A stretch of 64,000 nucleotides of DNA from Levilactobacillus suantsaii (GTDB lineage Bacteria > Bacillota > Bacilli > Lactobacillales > Lactobacillaceae). The DNA is taken from positions 1 through 64,000 of the forward strand of contig NZ_QXIL01000003.1 in the NCBI RefSeq assembly GCF_004115745.1. The letters run 5' to 3'. The notes beneath the pieces are model-generated. The model did no database searches, was not told where the DNA came from, and worked only from the letters and a program-made list of their open reading frames with translations. Shown in pieces: positions 43,732 through 53,839 of the stretch (positions are counted from its first letter, which is position 1; every line of letters starts with the position of its first letter). The translations under genes were made by a program, and so were the position numbers.

Positions 43732-45039
43732 CTACTTTCGCGCCCGTTCGATTAGGTGCAACGGGGTCCCCTCAAAATCGAAGTGTTCCCGAATTTGGTT
43801 TTCCAAAAAACGTTCGTAGGAGAAGTGCATCATCTTCGGGTCGTTGACGAAGACCACGAAGGTCGGCGGTGCTACCGCGACCTGCGTCGCATAGTAGACC
43901 CGTAGCCGCTTCCCGTTATCTGAAGGCGTCGGGTTCAAGGCAATCGCGTCCATGATGACGTCGTTCAACGTTGCAGACTGGACCCGTTGCTTGTGGTTAG
44001 TGGCCACACGCTTGATCAGTGCCGGCAATTGGTCCAACCGTTGGCCGGTTTTAGCGGACACAAAGAGAATCGGCGCGTAACTCAGGTACTGGAATTCAGC
44101 GCGAATCAGGTTTTCGAAATCCGTCAACGTATGATTATCCTTATTCAGGGTATCCCACTTATTGACCAAGATAATAATGCCCCGGCCCGCTTCGTGCGCG
44201 TATCCGGCGACCCGTTTATCCTGTTCCCGGATGCCTTCCTCGGCGTTCAAAACCACCAGGACCACGTCAGAATCGTCAATCGCACGCATGGCCCGCATCA
44301 CACTGTAACGTTCCGTGTTCTCGTAGACCTTCCCGCGCTTACGGATCCCAGCCGTATCGACCATGGTGAAGCGGGTGTCATTGGCCGTGAACTTGGTATC
44401 GATGGCATCTCTGGTGGTCCCAGCAATGTCAGAAACGATGACCCGTTCTTCGCCCAACAGGGCATTGACCAACGAAGATTTCCCCACGTTGGGCCGGCCA
44501 ATCAAGCTAAAGCGAATCGAATCGTCCTTCGGTGCCCCATCATCGGTCGGAAAGTTCTTCACGATTTCGTCTAAGAGGTCCCCTAAACCTAACCCATGGG
44601 CCCCCGAAACGGGATAGGGATCTCCGAAGCCTAACGCGTAAAAGTCATAGACTGTTTCGCGAACCTCCGGATTATCGGCTTTGTTGACCGCCAAAATCAC
44701 CGGTTTCTTCGAGCGATAGAGAATCTTGGCCACCTTTTCGTCAGCGTCCGTGACACCTTCCGGGGCACTAGCCACCAACACGATCACGTCGGCCTCATCG
44801 ATGGCAATTTCTGCCTGCTGGGTGATTTGGGTGAGAAACGGTTCGTCACCCATATCAATCCCTCCGGTGTCAATCATCCGAAACTCCGTCCCCAACCACT
44901 CTGCTGGGGCATAGATCCGGTCCCGGGTGACCCCGGGCGTATCTTCTACGATGGAAATGCGTTCGCCAGCGATCCGATTAAACAGGGTAGATTTACCCAC
45001 GTTTGGCCGACCAACAATGGCGACTACGGGATAAGCCAT
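43732..45039 (-). CDS. der: Ribosome-associated GTPase Der (EngA) (435 aa)
   Basis: Double GTPase needed for 50S assembly. First G domain: [22 protein letters not shown]. Second: [29 protein letters not shown]-terminal KH-like domain (about 350-435) ends [11 protein letters not shown] 45039 is used because GGAGG lies 7 bases upstream; the frame is open 7 codons further. Between rpsA and hup, the classic order. Confidence 0.97.
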   Translation of the reverse strand: MAYPVVAIVGRPNVGKSTLFNRIAGERISIVEDTPGVTRDRIYAPAEWLGTEFRMIDTGGIDMGDEPFLTQITQQAEIAIDEADVIVLVASAPEGVTDADEKVAKILYRSKKPVILAVNKADNPEVRETVYDFYALGFGDPYPVSGAHGLGLGDLLDEIVKNFPTDDGAPKDDSIRFSLIGRPNVGKSSLVNALLGEERVIVSDIAGTTRDAIDTKFTANDTRFTMVDTAGIRKRGKVYENTERYSVMRAMRAIDDSDVVLVVLNAEEGIREQDKRVAGYAHEAGRGIIILVNKWDTLNKDNHTLTDFENLIRAEFQYLSYAPILFVSAKTGQRLDQLPALIKRVATNHKQRVQSATLNDVIMDAIALNPTPSDNGKRLRVYYATQVAVAPPTFVVFVNDPKMMHFSYERFLENQIREHFDFEGTPLHLIERARK

Positions 45040-45078
45040 CGTCATCCCTCCTTTTAGCAATGTTTTTTAACCGACAAG

Positions 45079-45125
45079 AAAAGGATCCAGAACGCAACTC
45101 TTCAAGTTTCGCTCTAGACCCTTTT
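45079..45125 (-). terminator. Terminator of the cmk-rpsA run
   Basis: AAAAGG.TC.AGA.CG / CG.TCT.GA.CCTTTT imperfect stem ending in TTTTC on the minus strand, just after the rpsA stop. Confidence 0.7.
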
Positions 45126-45139
45126 AACTCGACTTTTAA

Positions 45140-46450
45140 CTAGTCTTTGTTATTTTCCTGGTTTTCGATGTCCTTTTTCAGGCTGTCGCCAATCAGGTCA
45201 CCTAAAGAGAAGCCAGTGCTTTCTTCTGGGGCGTTAGCCGTTGAAGTTTCAGCAGAGTTCCGGTTGTTCCGGCGTGAACGGGAACCACCATTGCCGCGGT
45301 TATTGTTCCGTGGCCGGTTGTTGCCGTTGTCGCGACCTTCGTCACCAGATTGTGGCTTTTCTTCCAAGGCCTTGATGGACAACGCTAAACGGTGATCGTT
45401 TGGCCGCACGTCCAAGACCTTGACCTTGATTTCTTGACCTACTTGCAAGACGTCAGCTGGCGTCGCAATGTGTTGGTGAGAAATCTGGGAAATGTGAACT
45501 AACCCTTCAACGCCAGGGAAGACTTCCACAAAGGCGCCGAAGCTGGTCAGGCGCTTAACTTTACCTTCTAAGACACTGCCTTGAGGGGCCTTGTCTTCGA
45601 TGCCTTCCCAAGGTTCTGGTAAGGTTTGCTTGATGGACAAGGAAATCCGGTTCCGGTCTGGATCAACAGATAAGACCTTAACCTTCACTTCTTGGCCGAC
45701 CTTCAAGACGTCACTTGGCTTTTCAACCCGTTCGTAGGCGATTTCGGAAACGTGAACTAACCCGTCCACACCGCCAAGGTCTACAAAGGCACCGAAGTTG
45801 GTCAAACGAGCAACCTTACCTTCAACCGTGTCACCAGCTTGTAACTCAGCCATGATCTTTTCCCGTTGCGCAGCGCGTTGCTTTTCAACAATGGCCCGGT
45901 GGGATAAGATTAAGCGGTTTTCACTAGGTTCGATTTCCACGATCTTGAATTCCAAAGTTTGACCCTTGAATTGGGACAAATCTTCAACGAAGTGGTCAGA
46001 AACCATGGATGCCGGAACAAAGCCCCGGACACCAGCATCAACGACCAAGCCACCCTTAACGACCTGGGTCACTGGAACCGTCAACGTATGACCGGCTTCG
46101 TATTCTTTTTGAATATCGTCCCAGACCTTCCGGGCTTCCAAACGACATTGGGAAAGCAAGTAGCTTCCGCCTTCCTTATCGTTACCAATCCGTGAGATTA
46201 CGACGAGGTCTAAAACGTCCCCGACTTTAATTACTGATTTAATATCATCAACTGGCTTCGTGGAGAGTTCCTTACGCGGAACGACCCCTTCGATTCCAGT
46301 TTCACCGATTCCAACGATTGCTTGTTGATCGTCGTCGATTGCTAAGATTTCACCCTTAACAACATCGCCGACCTTCACGTTATCCACGTTATTCAACGCG
46401 TTTAGCAAATCGTTGTTATCATTGTTTTGACTCGTGCCATTTTCACTCAT
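45140..46450 (-). CDS. rpsA: 30S ribosomal protein S1 (RpsA-like) (436 aa)
   Basis: Four S1 RNA-binding repeats: about 20-95 (VGDVVKGEILAIDDD), 110-180, 195-265 (GDTVEGKVARLTNFGAFVDLGGVDGLVHVSEI... shared pattern) and 280-355, then a disordered Gly/Asn/Arg-rich tail and an acidic C terminus. Gram-positive S1 has fewer repeats than the six of E. coli. ATG 46450 chosen with AGGAGG 10 bases upstream; the open frame runs further into the cmk-side spacer. Confidence 0.93.
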   Translation of the reverse strand: MSENGTSQNNDNNDLLNALNNVDNVKVGDVVKGEILAIDDDQQAIVGIGETGIEGVVPRKELSTKPVDDIKSVIKVGDVLDLVVISRIGNDKEGGSYLLSQCRLEARKVWDDIQKEYEAGHTLTVPVTQVVKGGLVVDAGVRGFVPASMVSDHFVEDLSQFKGQTLEFKIVEIEPSENRLILSHRAIVEKQRAAQREKIMAELQAGDTVEGKVARLTNFGAFVDLGGVDGLVHVSEIAYERVEKPSDVLKVGQEVKVKVLSVDPDRNRISLSIKQTLPEPWEGIEDKAPQGSVLEGKVKRLTSFGAFVEVFPGVEGLVHISQISHQHIATPADVLQVGQEIKVKVLDVRPNDHRLALSIKALEEKPQSGDEGRDNGNNRPRNNNRGNGGSRSRRNNRNSAETSTANAPEESTGFSLGDLIGDSLKKDIENQENNKD

Positions 46451-46523
46451 GCGAATATTTCCTCCTTGCGACAACTCTAAACACCATTTTATCTGATTAT
46501 AGCGATAAAAGCTAGTAAAATGC

Positions 46524-47210
46524 CTATTTCTCTTGCATTTCTTTTTCGCGAATAATTTCAGCGATCCGATCCGCCACTTGTTCAATCGATAATGACGTGG
46601 TATCTAACCGAATGGCATCGGTTGCTTGGGTCAACGGAGAAACAGCTCGAGTCGAATCTTTCCGGTCCCGTTCTTCAATTTCGTGCTTCAACGTGGCTAA
46701 AGGTGTGGTGATGCCTTTAGCCGCATTATCCTTCAATCGGCGTTGCGCCCGTTCTGCCACGCTCGCCACCATGAAAATTTTGACCTGCGCGTTAGGTAGC
46801 ACGGTAGCGCCGATATCGCGACCGTCCATGACGATGCCGCCCTCGGCCGCAATTTGCCGTTGGCGCGACGTAAGTTCTTTACGAATTGCAGGTAAAGCCG
46901 ACACCTGTGAGACCGAATTGGTCACGTCCGGTTGCCGAATCGCTAACGTCACTTCGGTGTCGTCGACGAAGACCTTTTGCGTCGGGGTCCCTGGTTCAAA
47001 CCGAATCTCGCTGTGTGCGAGTAAATCGGCGATTTTGGCTTCATCGCCTAAATCAGTTCCCGTTTGCAGTGCCTTCCACGTGATGGCCCGGTACATCGCC
47101 CCGGTATCACAATAAATATAATGAAAACGTTGTGCCACAATTTTGGCAACCGTGCTCTTCCCTGCGGAGGCCGGCCCATCAATGGCAACTTGTAACCCTT
47201 GCTTAGCCAT
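46524..47210 (-). CDS. cmk: Cytidylate kinase (228 aa)
   Basis: Phosphorylates CMP and dCMP. P-loop [24 protein letters not shown], and [21 protein letters not shown] are all present; LID region [17 protein letters not shown] 47210 with AGGAG upstream. Precedes rpsA as in Bacillus. Confidence 0.96.
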   Translation of the reverse strand: MAKQGLQVAIDGPASAGKSTVAKIVAQRFHYIYCDTGAMYRAITWKALQTGTDLGDEAKIADLLAHSEIRFEPGTPTQKVFVDDTEVTLAIRQPDVTNSVSQVSALPAIRKELTSRQRQIAAEGGIVMDGRDIGATVLPNAQVKIFMVASVAERAQRRLKDNAAKGITTPLATLKHEIEERDRKDSTRAVSPLTQATDAIRLDTTSLSIEQVADRIAEIIREKEMQEK

Positions 47211-47250
47211 ACTGTCTAACTCCTATAATTAAAATGATTTTAAAGGTTGA

Positions 47251-47877
47251 TTAACGAATCCGTAACCGTTGGCCTGGATGGACCGTCGCCCCAGAAGATA
47301 ACCCGTTCAGCTCTAGTAATTTCTGTTCCGAGATACCCGCATTGGTTGCGACCCGGTAGACCCCTTGGCCAGATTCAACCGTGGTGTACTTTTTACTGGT
47401 ACTGCTGCTGGACGACGAGGTCGCCTGGCTACTGGATGCCGCCTGACTACTCGAAGTTGTTGTCGTGGTGTCGGCAGCCGAAGAACTGCTAGTCGCGGTC
47501 TCCGTCGAACTAGCAGTTGTCGTCTTCGTATCCGAACTATCTTTGGCCTTTTTGGTCGCTTGTTTCTTCGCGTGGTGACTCGAACTTTTGGCACTCGTCG
47601 ACTTAGAACTCGACGAGCCGGCGGCGACCTTCTCCGTATTGTTGTTCTGGGGCCGATTGACCGAACTCTGCCGGGCCAGACCGTAAACCAATGAAGCCGC
47701 CGCAATAACAATAATAATAGCCACCAAAATGACCGTTACCATGGTATTACTATGATTTTGGCGTCGCGTCTTCGTTCGCGACAGGTTCCCCTGATCGTCC
47801 CGATCATCAGCAAACGACTGTTCCCACGGCCGCGACGTTTGGTCCTTAGGCGTTTGCTCGTCACGTTTCTGACTCAT
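47251..47877 (-). CDS. LysM-domain surface protein, SAG1386/EF1546 type (208 aa)
   Basis: Cytoplasmic charged N terminus (about 1-45), one transmembrane helix (about 46-68, VTVILVAIIIVIAAASLVYGLA), a long Ser/Thr/Lys spacer (about 75-160) of low complexity, and a C-terminal LysM domain (TTVESGQGVYRVATNAGISEQKLLELNGL...GQRLRIR) that binds peptidoglycan. This is the SAG1386/EF1546 type of surface protein beside recQ and cmk in Lactobacillales. Two adjacent ATGs; the second (47877) has better spacing to GGGAGG. Confidence 0.85.
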   Translation of the reverse strand: MSQKRDEQTPKDQTSRPWEQSFADDRDDQGNLSRTKTRRQNHSNTMVTVILVAIIIVIAAASLVYGLARQSSVNRPQNNNTEKVAAGSSSSKSTSAKSSSHHAKKQATKKAKDSSDTKTTTASSTETATSSSSAADTTTTTSSSQAASSSQATSSSSSSTSKKYTTVESGQGVYRVATNAGISEQKLLELNGLSSGATVHPGQRLRIR

Positions 47878-47937
47878 CATCTAACCTCCCTGAAAAACTT
47901 CCACCGGTAATTGTACCATACCCCATCGTTGAATTCC

Positions 47938-49371
47938 TTAATTATTCGATAAAAATAGCGTTTCTAAACGGGCGCGCCAGTCCAGTGTGACGGGGTTTAC
48001 CGCCGGTTGAACCGTCCGTTTTAAGCCAAGGGCAGCTAAGTCTAATGGGACCTTAGCCGGGGCACAACACTTCGCCGTGTGTGTCGAGTCCGCCTGTCCA
48101 AATGCCGTTAACCAGCGGTCACGCAAACAATCTGGTTCACGGGCATACGCCAGCATTTGGGCCAGTGCGTGATGCCGTTCTTGCTCACGACGGGTAAATA
48201 ACGTCTGCACCGCTGCCAGCGAAATCCCATGTTGATAGTAAAACGTCAACAGAGCGATGCCCGGATCATCGGAATCGAAAGCCTGCGGATGGGCGTAAAA
48301 CCGCTGTATGGTCGTGTCATCGGGCCGGTTGGCCTCCATCAAGGTCAGTGGCAAGCGTTCATCTCCCGGCGCCGACAATAACACGGCCAAGCTCTGTTGC
48401 CCATCCCGGCCAGCTCGGCCCATTTCTTGGGCGTAACTCCCTAAATCAGTGGGCAAGTGGTAATGGATCACGTAGCGAATATCGTTCTTATCGATCCCCA
48501 TCCCAAACGCACTGGTCGCACAGATCACTGCCAATTCGCCTGCCATAAACTGTTGTTGAATCTTAAAGCGATCCTCGCTGGACAAACCCGCATGATAAGC
48601 AGCAATCGGTAACCCCGTTTGTTCCTGTAACCATTGGGCCATGTCGCTGGCCAGTTGTTTGCTTGAGAAGTAGACCACTCCCGGAAAAACTAACTGAGAG
48701 ACCAATTGTAAGAGGCGCTCCCGCTTCTCAGCATCGTTAGCGACCGCCTCCACATCGAGGAAGATGTTTGGCCGGTCAATGGATTCCGTGATGATCTGCG
48801 GCGTTGTGCGCAACTGTTTGGCGATTTCGTGTTGGGTGGCAGAATCGGCCGTGGCTGTTAACATCAACGTCAACGGTCGTGCCAATCTTTCCCGGATTGC
48901 CCCCAACAATAAGTATTCTGGCCGAAAATCCGGTCCCCACTGGACGATGCAGTGGGCCTCGTCGATCACTAGCAAACTGAGCCGCAGTTGTTGGACTTGC
49001 GCCAACATCGTGGGCTGAGCTAACATCTCTGGCGACAAGAATAAGAACTGATAGTCCGCGAAGTGGGCCAAAATCACCTGGCGTTCCGCGTAACTGGTCA
49101 ACGACGTAATGGCTGCGACCCGGCGAAACCCGGCCACGCGCATCCGGTTGACTTGGTCGGTCATCAACGCTAACAACGGTGACACGATAAGGACGCAACC
49201 AGCATGCCGGTACCCGTAGAGCTGATAAATTAAGGTTTTACCGGCTCCAGTCGGAAGAACGGCCAAGGTATCCTGGTGTTGTTCAAGTGCCGTTAGGGCG
49301 GCTTGTTGTCCTTCACGAAAGGTTGTGTGCCCGAAGCCACGTTTCAAACTCGCCGTCAATGATTCCATCAT
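47938..49371 (-). CDS. recQ: RecQ-family ATP-dependent DNA helicase (477 aa)
   Basis: 3'-5' DNA helicase of superfamily 2. Motifs: LPTGAGKTLIYQL (I), SPLLALMTDQ (Ia), DEAHC (II), LTATAD (III), YHAGLSSEDR, GMGIDKNDIRYVIHYHLP and QEMGRAGRDG (VI). A zinc-type cysteine set (CC near ADSTHTAKCC) follows; the C terminus is short, lacking winged-helix and HRDC domains, the small RecQ type of Gram-positives. Its ATG overlaps the upstream gene's stop by 4 bases. Confidence 0.93.
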   Translation of the reverse strand: MMESLTASLKRGFGHTTFREGQQAALTALEQHQDTLAVLPTGAGKTLIYQLYGYRHAGCVLIVSPLLALMTDQVNRMRVAGFRRVAAITSLTSYAERQVILAHFADYQFLFLSPEMLAQPTMLAQVQQLRLSLLVIDEAHCIVQWGPDFRPEYLLLGAIRERLARPLTLMLTATADSATQHEIAKQLRTTPQIITESIDRPNIFLDVEAVANDAEKRERLLQLVSQLVFPGVVYFSSKQLASDMAQWLQEQTGLPIAAYHAGLSSEDRFKIQQQFMAGELAVICATSAFGMGIDKNDIRYVIHYHLPTDLGSYAQEMGRAGRDGQQSLAVLLSAPGDERLPLTLMEANRPDDTTIQRFYAHPQAFDSDDPGIALLTFYYQHGISLAAVQTLFTRREQERHHALAQMLAYAREPDCLRDRWLTAFGQADSTHTAKCCAPAKVPLDLAALGLKRTVQPAVNPVTLDWRARLETLFLSNN

Positions 49372-50414
49372 GCCATCTCACCTTGCTTTCCGCACCAAAT
49401 CGCGAGTAACCGAAAGGTGAAAAAATCGTAACGTGCCTGCAGTTCTGGCGTCAACGCCATATATTCCCAGTCATCTAGTGCTCCGGGCAATGCTGCGAGC
49501 AGGTCCTGGCGTGTCGTCTGCGGCAATAAGCGGTCGTAAGGCACCGCGGTCACCGGCAACATGATGGCGGCTTCTAACAGATGTTCGCGCACCGTGCTGG
49601 GTTTGATGTGCCGCTGTTGAGCGACCTGATCTAACGATAACGACGTGGTCGTCACAGCAGCTAACGTGGCTTGCGCACTACGCGTCACCGGCGTTTGCCA
49701 GGCCGGTGCCAAGAGGGGGTGTAACGGATGGTCACGCTTTCGAGCATCGGTCGCAATTTGAATCACCCCGTCGACTCGCCGTAAGTAAATCTCCCAGGCC
49801 GATTCTTGGTAGGTCCGCGCTAGCTGGGCCGTGGTCTGGCCAGGTTGCTGATACCCACTCAAACCAGCCGTTGTCACCATCGCCGTCAATTCTGGCAATT
49901 GGGTCAAACTGTGCGTCAAAGCCGTGAGCACCATTTGTGCTAAAGCTGTGCTTTTAATTTGGTGAAACCACTGTCGAACCGCTTGCTGCGTCGCGAGATC
50001 CGTCATCAAAGGATAGTACTGCACGTTATGATGGGCGTACTGTGAGACCACCTGGACAGCTAAAAAGAGTCGTTGCGTCACTAATTTCAAATCAACTCGT
50101 GGCCAGGTCAAAGCCGTTTGCGGGTGATAATAAGTCGTCGCCTGTTGCTGCGTATGCCCCGCTGGCGTTAGTCGTAACTGGGGCTGCTCATCTTGCGTCC
50201 AGGCGGCTAATCGTTGGGTCACCAAAGTCTGCGCTACCTGGTCCAACGCGCCCCGCTGTAACGCCTTATCGAGGCCTAGTAAGTAGAGGAGTCCGTACCG
50301 TTGCCCCCAATACAGAGTGGACACGGTTTTACGGCCCCGTAAGAGATTCTCAATCACCCGCAAGCGCCGCACCTGCCGCTGGCTTAACAACTGTAATAGG
50401 TCTTGCGGTGTCAC
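49368..50414 (-). CDS. YpbB-type helix-turn-helix protein, RecQ partner (348 aa)
   Basis: Mostly helical, with a C-terminal helix-turn-helix (about 255-290: TTTSLSLDQVAQQRHIKPSTVREHLLEAAIM) of the HTH_40/YpbB family, which often sits directly upstream of recQ as here (4-base overlap, ATGA). A role in directing the helicase has been suggested by this pairing but is not known to me as demonstrated. ATG 50414 with AGGAGG-like purines upstream weak. Confidence 0.82.
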   Translation of the reverse strand: MTPQDLLQLLSQRQVRRLRVIENLLRGRKTVSTLYWGQRYGLLYLLGLDKALQRGALDQVAQTLVTQRLAAWTQDEQPQLRLTPAGHTQQQATTYYHPQTALTWPRVDLKLVTQRLFLAVQVVSQYAHHNVQYYPLMTDLATQQAVRQWFHQIKSTALAQMVLTALTHSLTQLPELTAMVTTAGLSGYQQPGQTTAQLARTYQESAWEIYLRRVDGVIQIATDARKRDHPLHPLLAPAWQTPVTRSAQATLAAVTTTSLSLDQVAQQRHIKPSTVREHLLEAAIMLPVTAVPYDRLLPQTTRQDLLAALPGALDDWEYMALTPELQARYDFFTFRLLAIWCGKQGEMA

Positions 50415-50464
50415 CGCACTCCCCCCTTTCGTTCGTTTAGTCTTCTTTAGTTTACCATAATCAA

Positions 50465-50494
50465 AAGGGGGCCAACCACACGGTCGACCCCCTT
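50465..50494 (-). terminator. ribU terminator
   Basis: AAGGGGG..GG.C / G.CC..CCCCCTT stem, followed on the minus strand by TTGATTA. Lies between the ribU stop and ypbB. Confidence 0.7.
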
Positions 50495-50517
50495 CAACAA
50501 AACTTTACATGAAATTT

Positions 50518-51096
50518 TTAATTTTGATGCTGACCGAGCCAATTACCGAGACGCTTATGCAACAAGATGAACAGGAAGCCCAGGACGGCCCCCTTGATCA
50601 GGTTGAATGGCACGATACCAAACAGGACCAACTTCGGAACGGGCAAGCTCAAGGACATGCCCCAAACCTTTAAGTACAACGGCGTGATGAACCACAGGTT
50701 AGCGAGCGACAACACAATCGTCAAACTCAAAGTCCCCGCAATAACCGCTAAGACCTGCCGGGAAAGCGTCGCTGGCTTATGCTTCAACACGGCACTGATC
50801 GGCACGATGTACACGATGTCCGCAATAAACGCCGTGAAGATTCCAATGAAGTTCATGACGTCTAGCCCCGTTGACACGAAGTAGAGCAGTTCCTTAACCG
50901 CTGCAATCAAAATCGCACCCCCGGCGCCGAAAATACTCATCCCAAGTAATACCACCAAATCACTGAAGTCGAGCTTCATGTAGGGCACAATCGGGATAAT
51001 CGGTAACGAAATAAACATCAGGACGTACGACACCCCTGCAAACAACGCCATCTCGACCATCGCGCGAACGCTAATTCCCTGTTGTCGACTTTCCAT
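50518..51096 (-). CDS. ribU: Riboflavin ECF transporter S component (192 aa)
   Basis: Substrate-binding subunit of an ECF-type importer for riboflavin. Six membrane helices; the early LDFSDLVVLLG segment with nearby YM-K is typical of RibU. The ECF energising subunits are not in this window and are shared genome-wide in lactobacilli. An FMN riboswitch (51207-51321) with its own terminator precedes it, which fixes the substrate. Start ATG 51096 with AGGAGG 9 bases upstream; the longer open frame runs through the riboswitch and is not coding. Confidence 0.95.
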   Translation of the reverse strand: MESRQQGISVRAMVEMALFAGVSYVLMFISLPIIPIVPYMKLDFSDLVVLLGMSIFGAGGAILIAAVKELLYFVSTGLDVMNFIGIFTAFIADIVYIVPISAVLKHKPATLSRQVLAVIAGTLSLTIVLSLANLWFITPLYLKVWGMSLSLPVPKLVLFGIVPFNLIKGAVLGFLFILLHKRLGNWLGQHQN

Positions 51097-51138
51097 AACT
51101 CTGTTCCTCCTTACGGTCATCTCACACACGGCGGGACC

Positions 51139-51169
51139 AAAAAAGGCCTCGCCGCAGAAGGGCAAGACC
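51139..51169 (-). terminator. Riboswitch-controlled terminator before ribU
   Basis: GGTCTTGCC / GGCGAGGCC stem (with G-U pairs) and TTTTTT on the minus strand. It is the expression platform: FMN binding should favour this terminator and stop ribU transcription. Confidence 0.85.
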
Positions 51170-51206
51170 TTGTTGATTACGTCAGGAAGCGCAAAGAGCA
51201 ACGTCT

Positions 51207-51321
51207 CATCTTCTGCATACCAGACTTTACTGTCGGCTTCGGAATTGCACCGAATCAACCACATCGCTGTGGGTCGCGGACTTTTACCGCCGGTCGGGAA
51301 TTTCACCCTGCCTTGAAGATG
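51207..51321 (-). promoter_or_regulatory. FMN riboswitch (RFN element)
   Basis: The minus strand carries the conserved FMN aptamer: P1 CATCTTC (51321-51315) with GAAGATG (51213-51207), GGCAGGGTGAAATTCCCGAC, CGGCGGTAAAAGTCCGCGA, GATTCGGTGCAATTCCGAA and GACAGTAAAGTCTGG. All core blocks of the RFN consensus are present in order. Followed by a terminator and ribU. Confidence 0.97.
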
Positions 51322-51386
51322 AACCTAATTAATTTTAATTACACACTTAATATGCAAACTTTCTTAAAGTTTGTCAAGACTTTCAC

Positions 51387-52112
51387 TTACTTTGTTAAGC
51401 CCGTGAGGCGTTTTAATTCCTTTAATTCTTCGGGTTTTAAGTGGCGGGACTCTCCCGGCTGCAAACCCTTGAGAGTCAGGAAACCGTACTGCTCGCGCTT
51501 TAGTTTTTCAACGGGATACCCCACGGCCTCCAGCATTTTTTTGACCTGATGGTTGCGCCCTTCATGAATCGTGAGCTGCACGATCGCCGTCTGTTTCTTT
51601 TTGTCCGCGCTCAGGACCTTGGACTTTGCCGGTGCATAGTGATCGTCGTCCACGGTTATTCCTTGACGCAACTGGCGCATGGCGTCGTTACTGGGAATCC
51701 CCGTGACCCGGGCCACATAAACTTTCTCGACTTCGTAACGGGGGTGGGTCAACCGATTCGCCAGTTCCCCATCGTTCGTCAAAAGCAATAGGCCTGACGT
51801 GTCGTAATCCAGACGGCCGACCGGGTAGATCCGTTGGGGCACGTCTTCAATCAAGTCCACGACCGTCCGCCGCTTTTTCTCGTCGTGGGCCGTCGAGATT
51901 ACCCCACGGGGCTTATACAACAGCATGTATACCGGTGTTTCCGTTGTGATGGGGACGTTATCGACTAAGATCTTATCGTGCACGCCCACCTTGGTCCCTA
52001 GTTCGGTCACCACGGCTCCGTTGACCTTGATGTGGCCACTCATAATCAGTTTCTCCGCTTGCCGCCGGGAGGCTACTCCCGCGTGGGCTAAGACTTTTTG
52101 GAGTCGTTCCAT
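51387..52112 (-). CDS. rluB: Ribosomal large subunit pseudouridine synthase B (241 aa)
   Basis: S4-type RNA-binding domain at the N terminus ([23 protein letters not shown]), then RsuA/RluB catalytic domain with [18 protein letters not shown], the catalytic Asp in RLDYDTSG. C-terminal EYGFL-like [14 protein letters not shown] 52112 has AGGAG upstream and overlaps the scpB end by 25 bases. The scpA-scpB-rluB order is standard. Confidence 0.94.
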   Translation of the reverse strand: MERLQKVLAHAGVASRRQAEKLIMSGHIKVNGAVVTELGTKVGVHDKILVDNVPITTETPVYMLLYKPRGVISTAHDEKKRRTVVDLIEDVPQRIYPVGRLDYDTSGLLLLTNDGELANRLTHPRYEVEKVYVARVTGIPSNDAMRQLRQGITVDDDHYAPAKSKVLSADKKKQTAIVQLTIHEGRNHQVKKMLEAVGYPVEKLKREQYGFLTLKGLQPGESRHLKPEELKELKRLTGLTK

Positions 52113-52705
52113 GTCTTGTCATCTCCTGAATTCAATTGTTGGTTAAAGGCCTGTAAAAACAAGTCCCCTTCATCGCCGTTGGCTTCAGCGGGGGTCGCCG
52201 CAGCCGGTAATGGGGGTAAGTCTTGTAACTGTTTTAAGCCGAAGTAATCTAAAAAGTAATCGGTGGTCCGATAAATTTTGGGCCGTCCTGGTTCATTTAA
52301 CCGCCCAGCAGGTTCGATCAGCCGGCGCAAAACCAGTTTTTGGACCGTCGACGTGCTCTGTACGCCCCGAATCTCATCAACTTCGATTCGGGTAATCGGT
52401 TGCCGATAAGCAATGATGGCCAGAACTTCTAAGGCCGCCGGGGACAAAGCCGTACTCAGTGGACTTTCAAAGTAGCGCTGAATCACGGGGCTGAGCGCCG
52501 CCTTAGTGACCAAACGATACGTGGTGTCATTGACCATCAGTTCCAAAGCCGAATTCTCATCGGCCGTATACTTTTCGGCCAACCGCTCTAGATTCGCCAA
52601 AATGGCCGGGCGTAATAGCCCGGTCACGGTCGCCAAATCGGCAACCGTCATCCCCTCGTCACCGCTGACGAACAGTAAGCTTTCAATCTGTGCGAGTGGT
52701 GTCAT
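52088..52705 (-). CDS. scpB: Segregation and condensation protein B (205 aa)
   Basis: Winged-helix partner of ScpA and SMC in chromosome condensation. Typical [19 protein letters not shown] start, then [25 protein letters not shown] and [21 protein letters not shown] 52705 (AGAAGGGGG upstream) preferred over the open GTG at 52732; it overlaps the scpA end by 23 bases. Confidence 0.94.
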   Translation of the reverse strand: MTPLAQIESLLFVSGDEGMTVADLATVTGLLRPAILANLERLAEKYTADENSALELMVNDTTYRLVTKAALSPVIQRYFESPLSTALSPAALEVLAIIAYRQPITRIEVDEIRGVQSTSTVQKLVLRRLIEPAGRLNEPGRPKIYRTTDYFLDYFGLKQLQDLPPLPAAATPAEANGDEGDLFLQAFNQQLNSGDDKTWNDSKKS

Positions 52706-53468
52706 CGACCAAGCCCCCTTCTTGACGTGCACTAACTTCCAGTGGCACTAACCGACTGGCTTGGCGTAGCGTGACCTGCCGCTGACGAGCTAATTCGAGT
52801 ACCGCCAAAAAGGTCGTCACGACTTCGTCTAAGACTGGTGCCGGCCCAAATAACCGGTCAAAAGCTACCGGTCGCGTTGTCCTCAGCAATCGTTGTAGGA
52901 CCGTATGCATCTGGTGCTTGATTGTGAAATGTTCCGATGCCACGTGCTGGGTCACCGGCCGAGTCGCGGTCGCTCGGTGCGCTAAGTGAATCAACGTCGC
53001 TTGCAGATCGTTGACCGTTACTCCGGGAGCCACGGTCAACGGCGTATCTGCCGGCACCGGCATGGCTGGACGGGTGAAGTGTTGTTGACGTGCTTGCGCG
53101 CGTTTTTTTAACACGGCCGCGGCGCGTTGGTAACGCTGATACTCGACTAGTTGGGCCACCAATTCGGCCCGCGGATCATCAGGTTCATCGTCATCATCCG
53201 CCGGGGCTAAGGTCTGCGGCTTCGGCAGTAAGAGTTTGGCCTTAATAGCCATCAAATTAGCCGCCATCACGAAGTATTCCCCAGCAACGTCCAACCGCAA
53301 CGTCTGTAACTGGTGTAAATAAGTCAAGTACTGACTGGTGATGGTGGTGATGCGGATATCGTAAATATCCATTTTATTCGTTTTAATCAGGTGTAATAAA
53401 AGATCTAATGGGCCTTCAAAGTCACTGACTTGAATCAGTGGCTGGCCGGTCGAGGTGGTTTTGTCCAT
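52683..53468 (-). CDS. scpA: Segregation and condensation protein A (261 aa)
   Basis: Kleisin subunit that bridges SMC heads. N-terminal [22 protein letters not shown] and QYLTYLHQL are hallmarks; middle acidic linker (DDDDEPDDP); C-terminal winged helix [20 protein letters not shown] 53468 is used; it overlaps the ribT end by 47 bases. Ribosome site (GTGGGA) is modest. Confidence 0.93.
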   Translation of the reverse strand: MDKTTSTGQPLIQVSDFEGPLDLLLHLIKTNKMDIYDIRITTITSQYLTYLHQLQTLRLDVAGEYFVMAANLMAIKAKLLLPKPQTLAPADDDDEPDDPRAELVAQLVEYQRYQRAAAVLKKRAQARQQHFTRPAMPVPADTPLTVAPGVTVNDLQATLIHLAHRATATRPVTQHVASEHFTIKHQMHTVLQRLLRTTRPVAFDRLFGPAPVLDEVVTTFLAVLELARQRQVTLRQASRLVPLEVSARQEGGLVDDTTRTD

Positions 53469-53817
53469 GCTGAAATTCCCACTTTGCAATAATCTGTGAT
53501 GTCGCGAGGGTCCCCATCAGTCGCTGTTTTGGGGTCGCGGTCGCGAGTTGGTCGAGCATTTGCCATTCATTGGTGGTCGATTGTTTGTCCGGCATCAGCC
53601 CGACCAGCCGGACGATGATGTAATTGGCTTGCAGTTCGGTTCCCACGACCCCTGCAAAATCATCGTACTGGTCTTTCCATAAATATAACGTGCGGTCGTC
53701 ACCGCCCTGGTACCAGGTCAATTCCTGTTGGAGTCGGTCCCAGTCCTTAAATGCGGGTAACAAACTCATAATTCCCATCGCAATTTTTTGATAGTCACTC
53801 CGATACTTTAATAACAT
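53422..53817 (-). CDS. ribT: RibT-like protein (131 aa)
   Basis: The N-terminal half (LLKYRSDYQKIAMGIMSLLP, DRTLYLWKDQYDDFAGVVG) resembles RibT, the GNAT-fold protein beside scpA in Bacillus-type genomes. The glycine-rich acetyl-CoA loop (R/Q-x-x-G-x-G) of true GNAT enzymes is not visible in the C-terminal half, so catalysis is doubtful. Start ATG 53817 with GGAGG 7 bases upstream; overlaps scpA. Position between xerD and scpA supports the call more than similarity does. Confidence 0.65.
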   Translation of the reverse strand: MLLKYRSDYQKIAMGIMSLLPAFKDWDRLQQELTWYQGGDDRTLYLWKDQYDDFAGVVGTELQANYIIVRLVGLMPDKQSTTNEWQMLDQLATATPKQRLMGTLATSQIIAKWEFQHGQNHLDRPATDSSQ

Positions 53818-53839
53818 CCGTGCGCCTCCAATTTTCGCG

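Noticed and set aside
43987-44574. 195-codon plus-strand ORF inside der
   Set aside because: Antisense shadow of a strongly conserved GTPase gene; composition follows the der codons.
47400-47660. Repeat array in the LysM protein gene
   Set aside because: It is low-complexity Ser/Thr coding DNA without a regular unit, so neither CRISPR nor a tandem repeat.
51082-51549. 155-codon plus-strand ORF over the ribU leader
   Set aside because: It runs antisense through the FMN riboswitch and into rluB; no ribosome site and no protein-like pattern.
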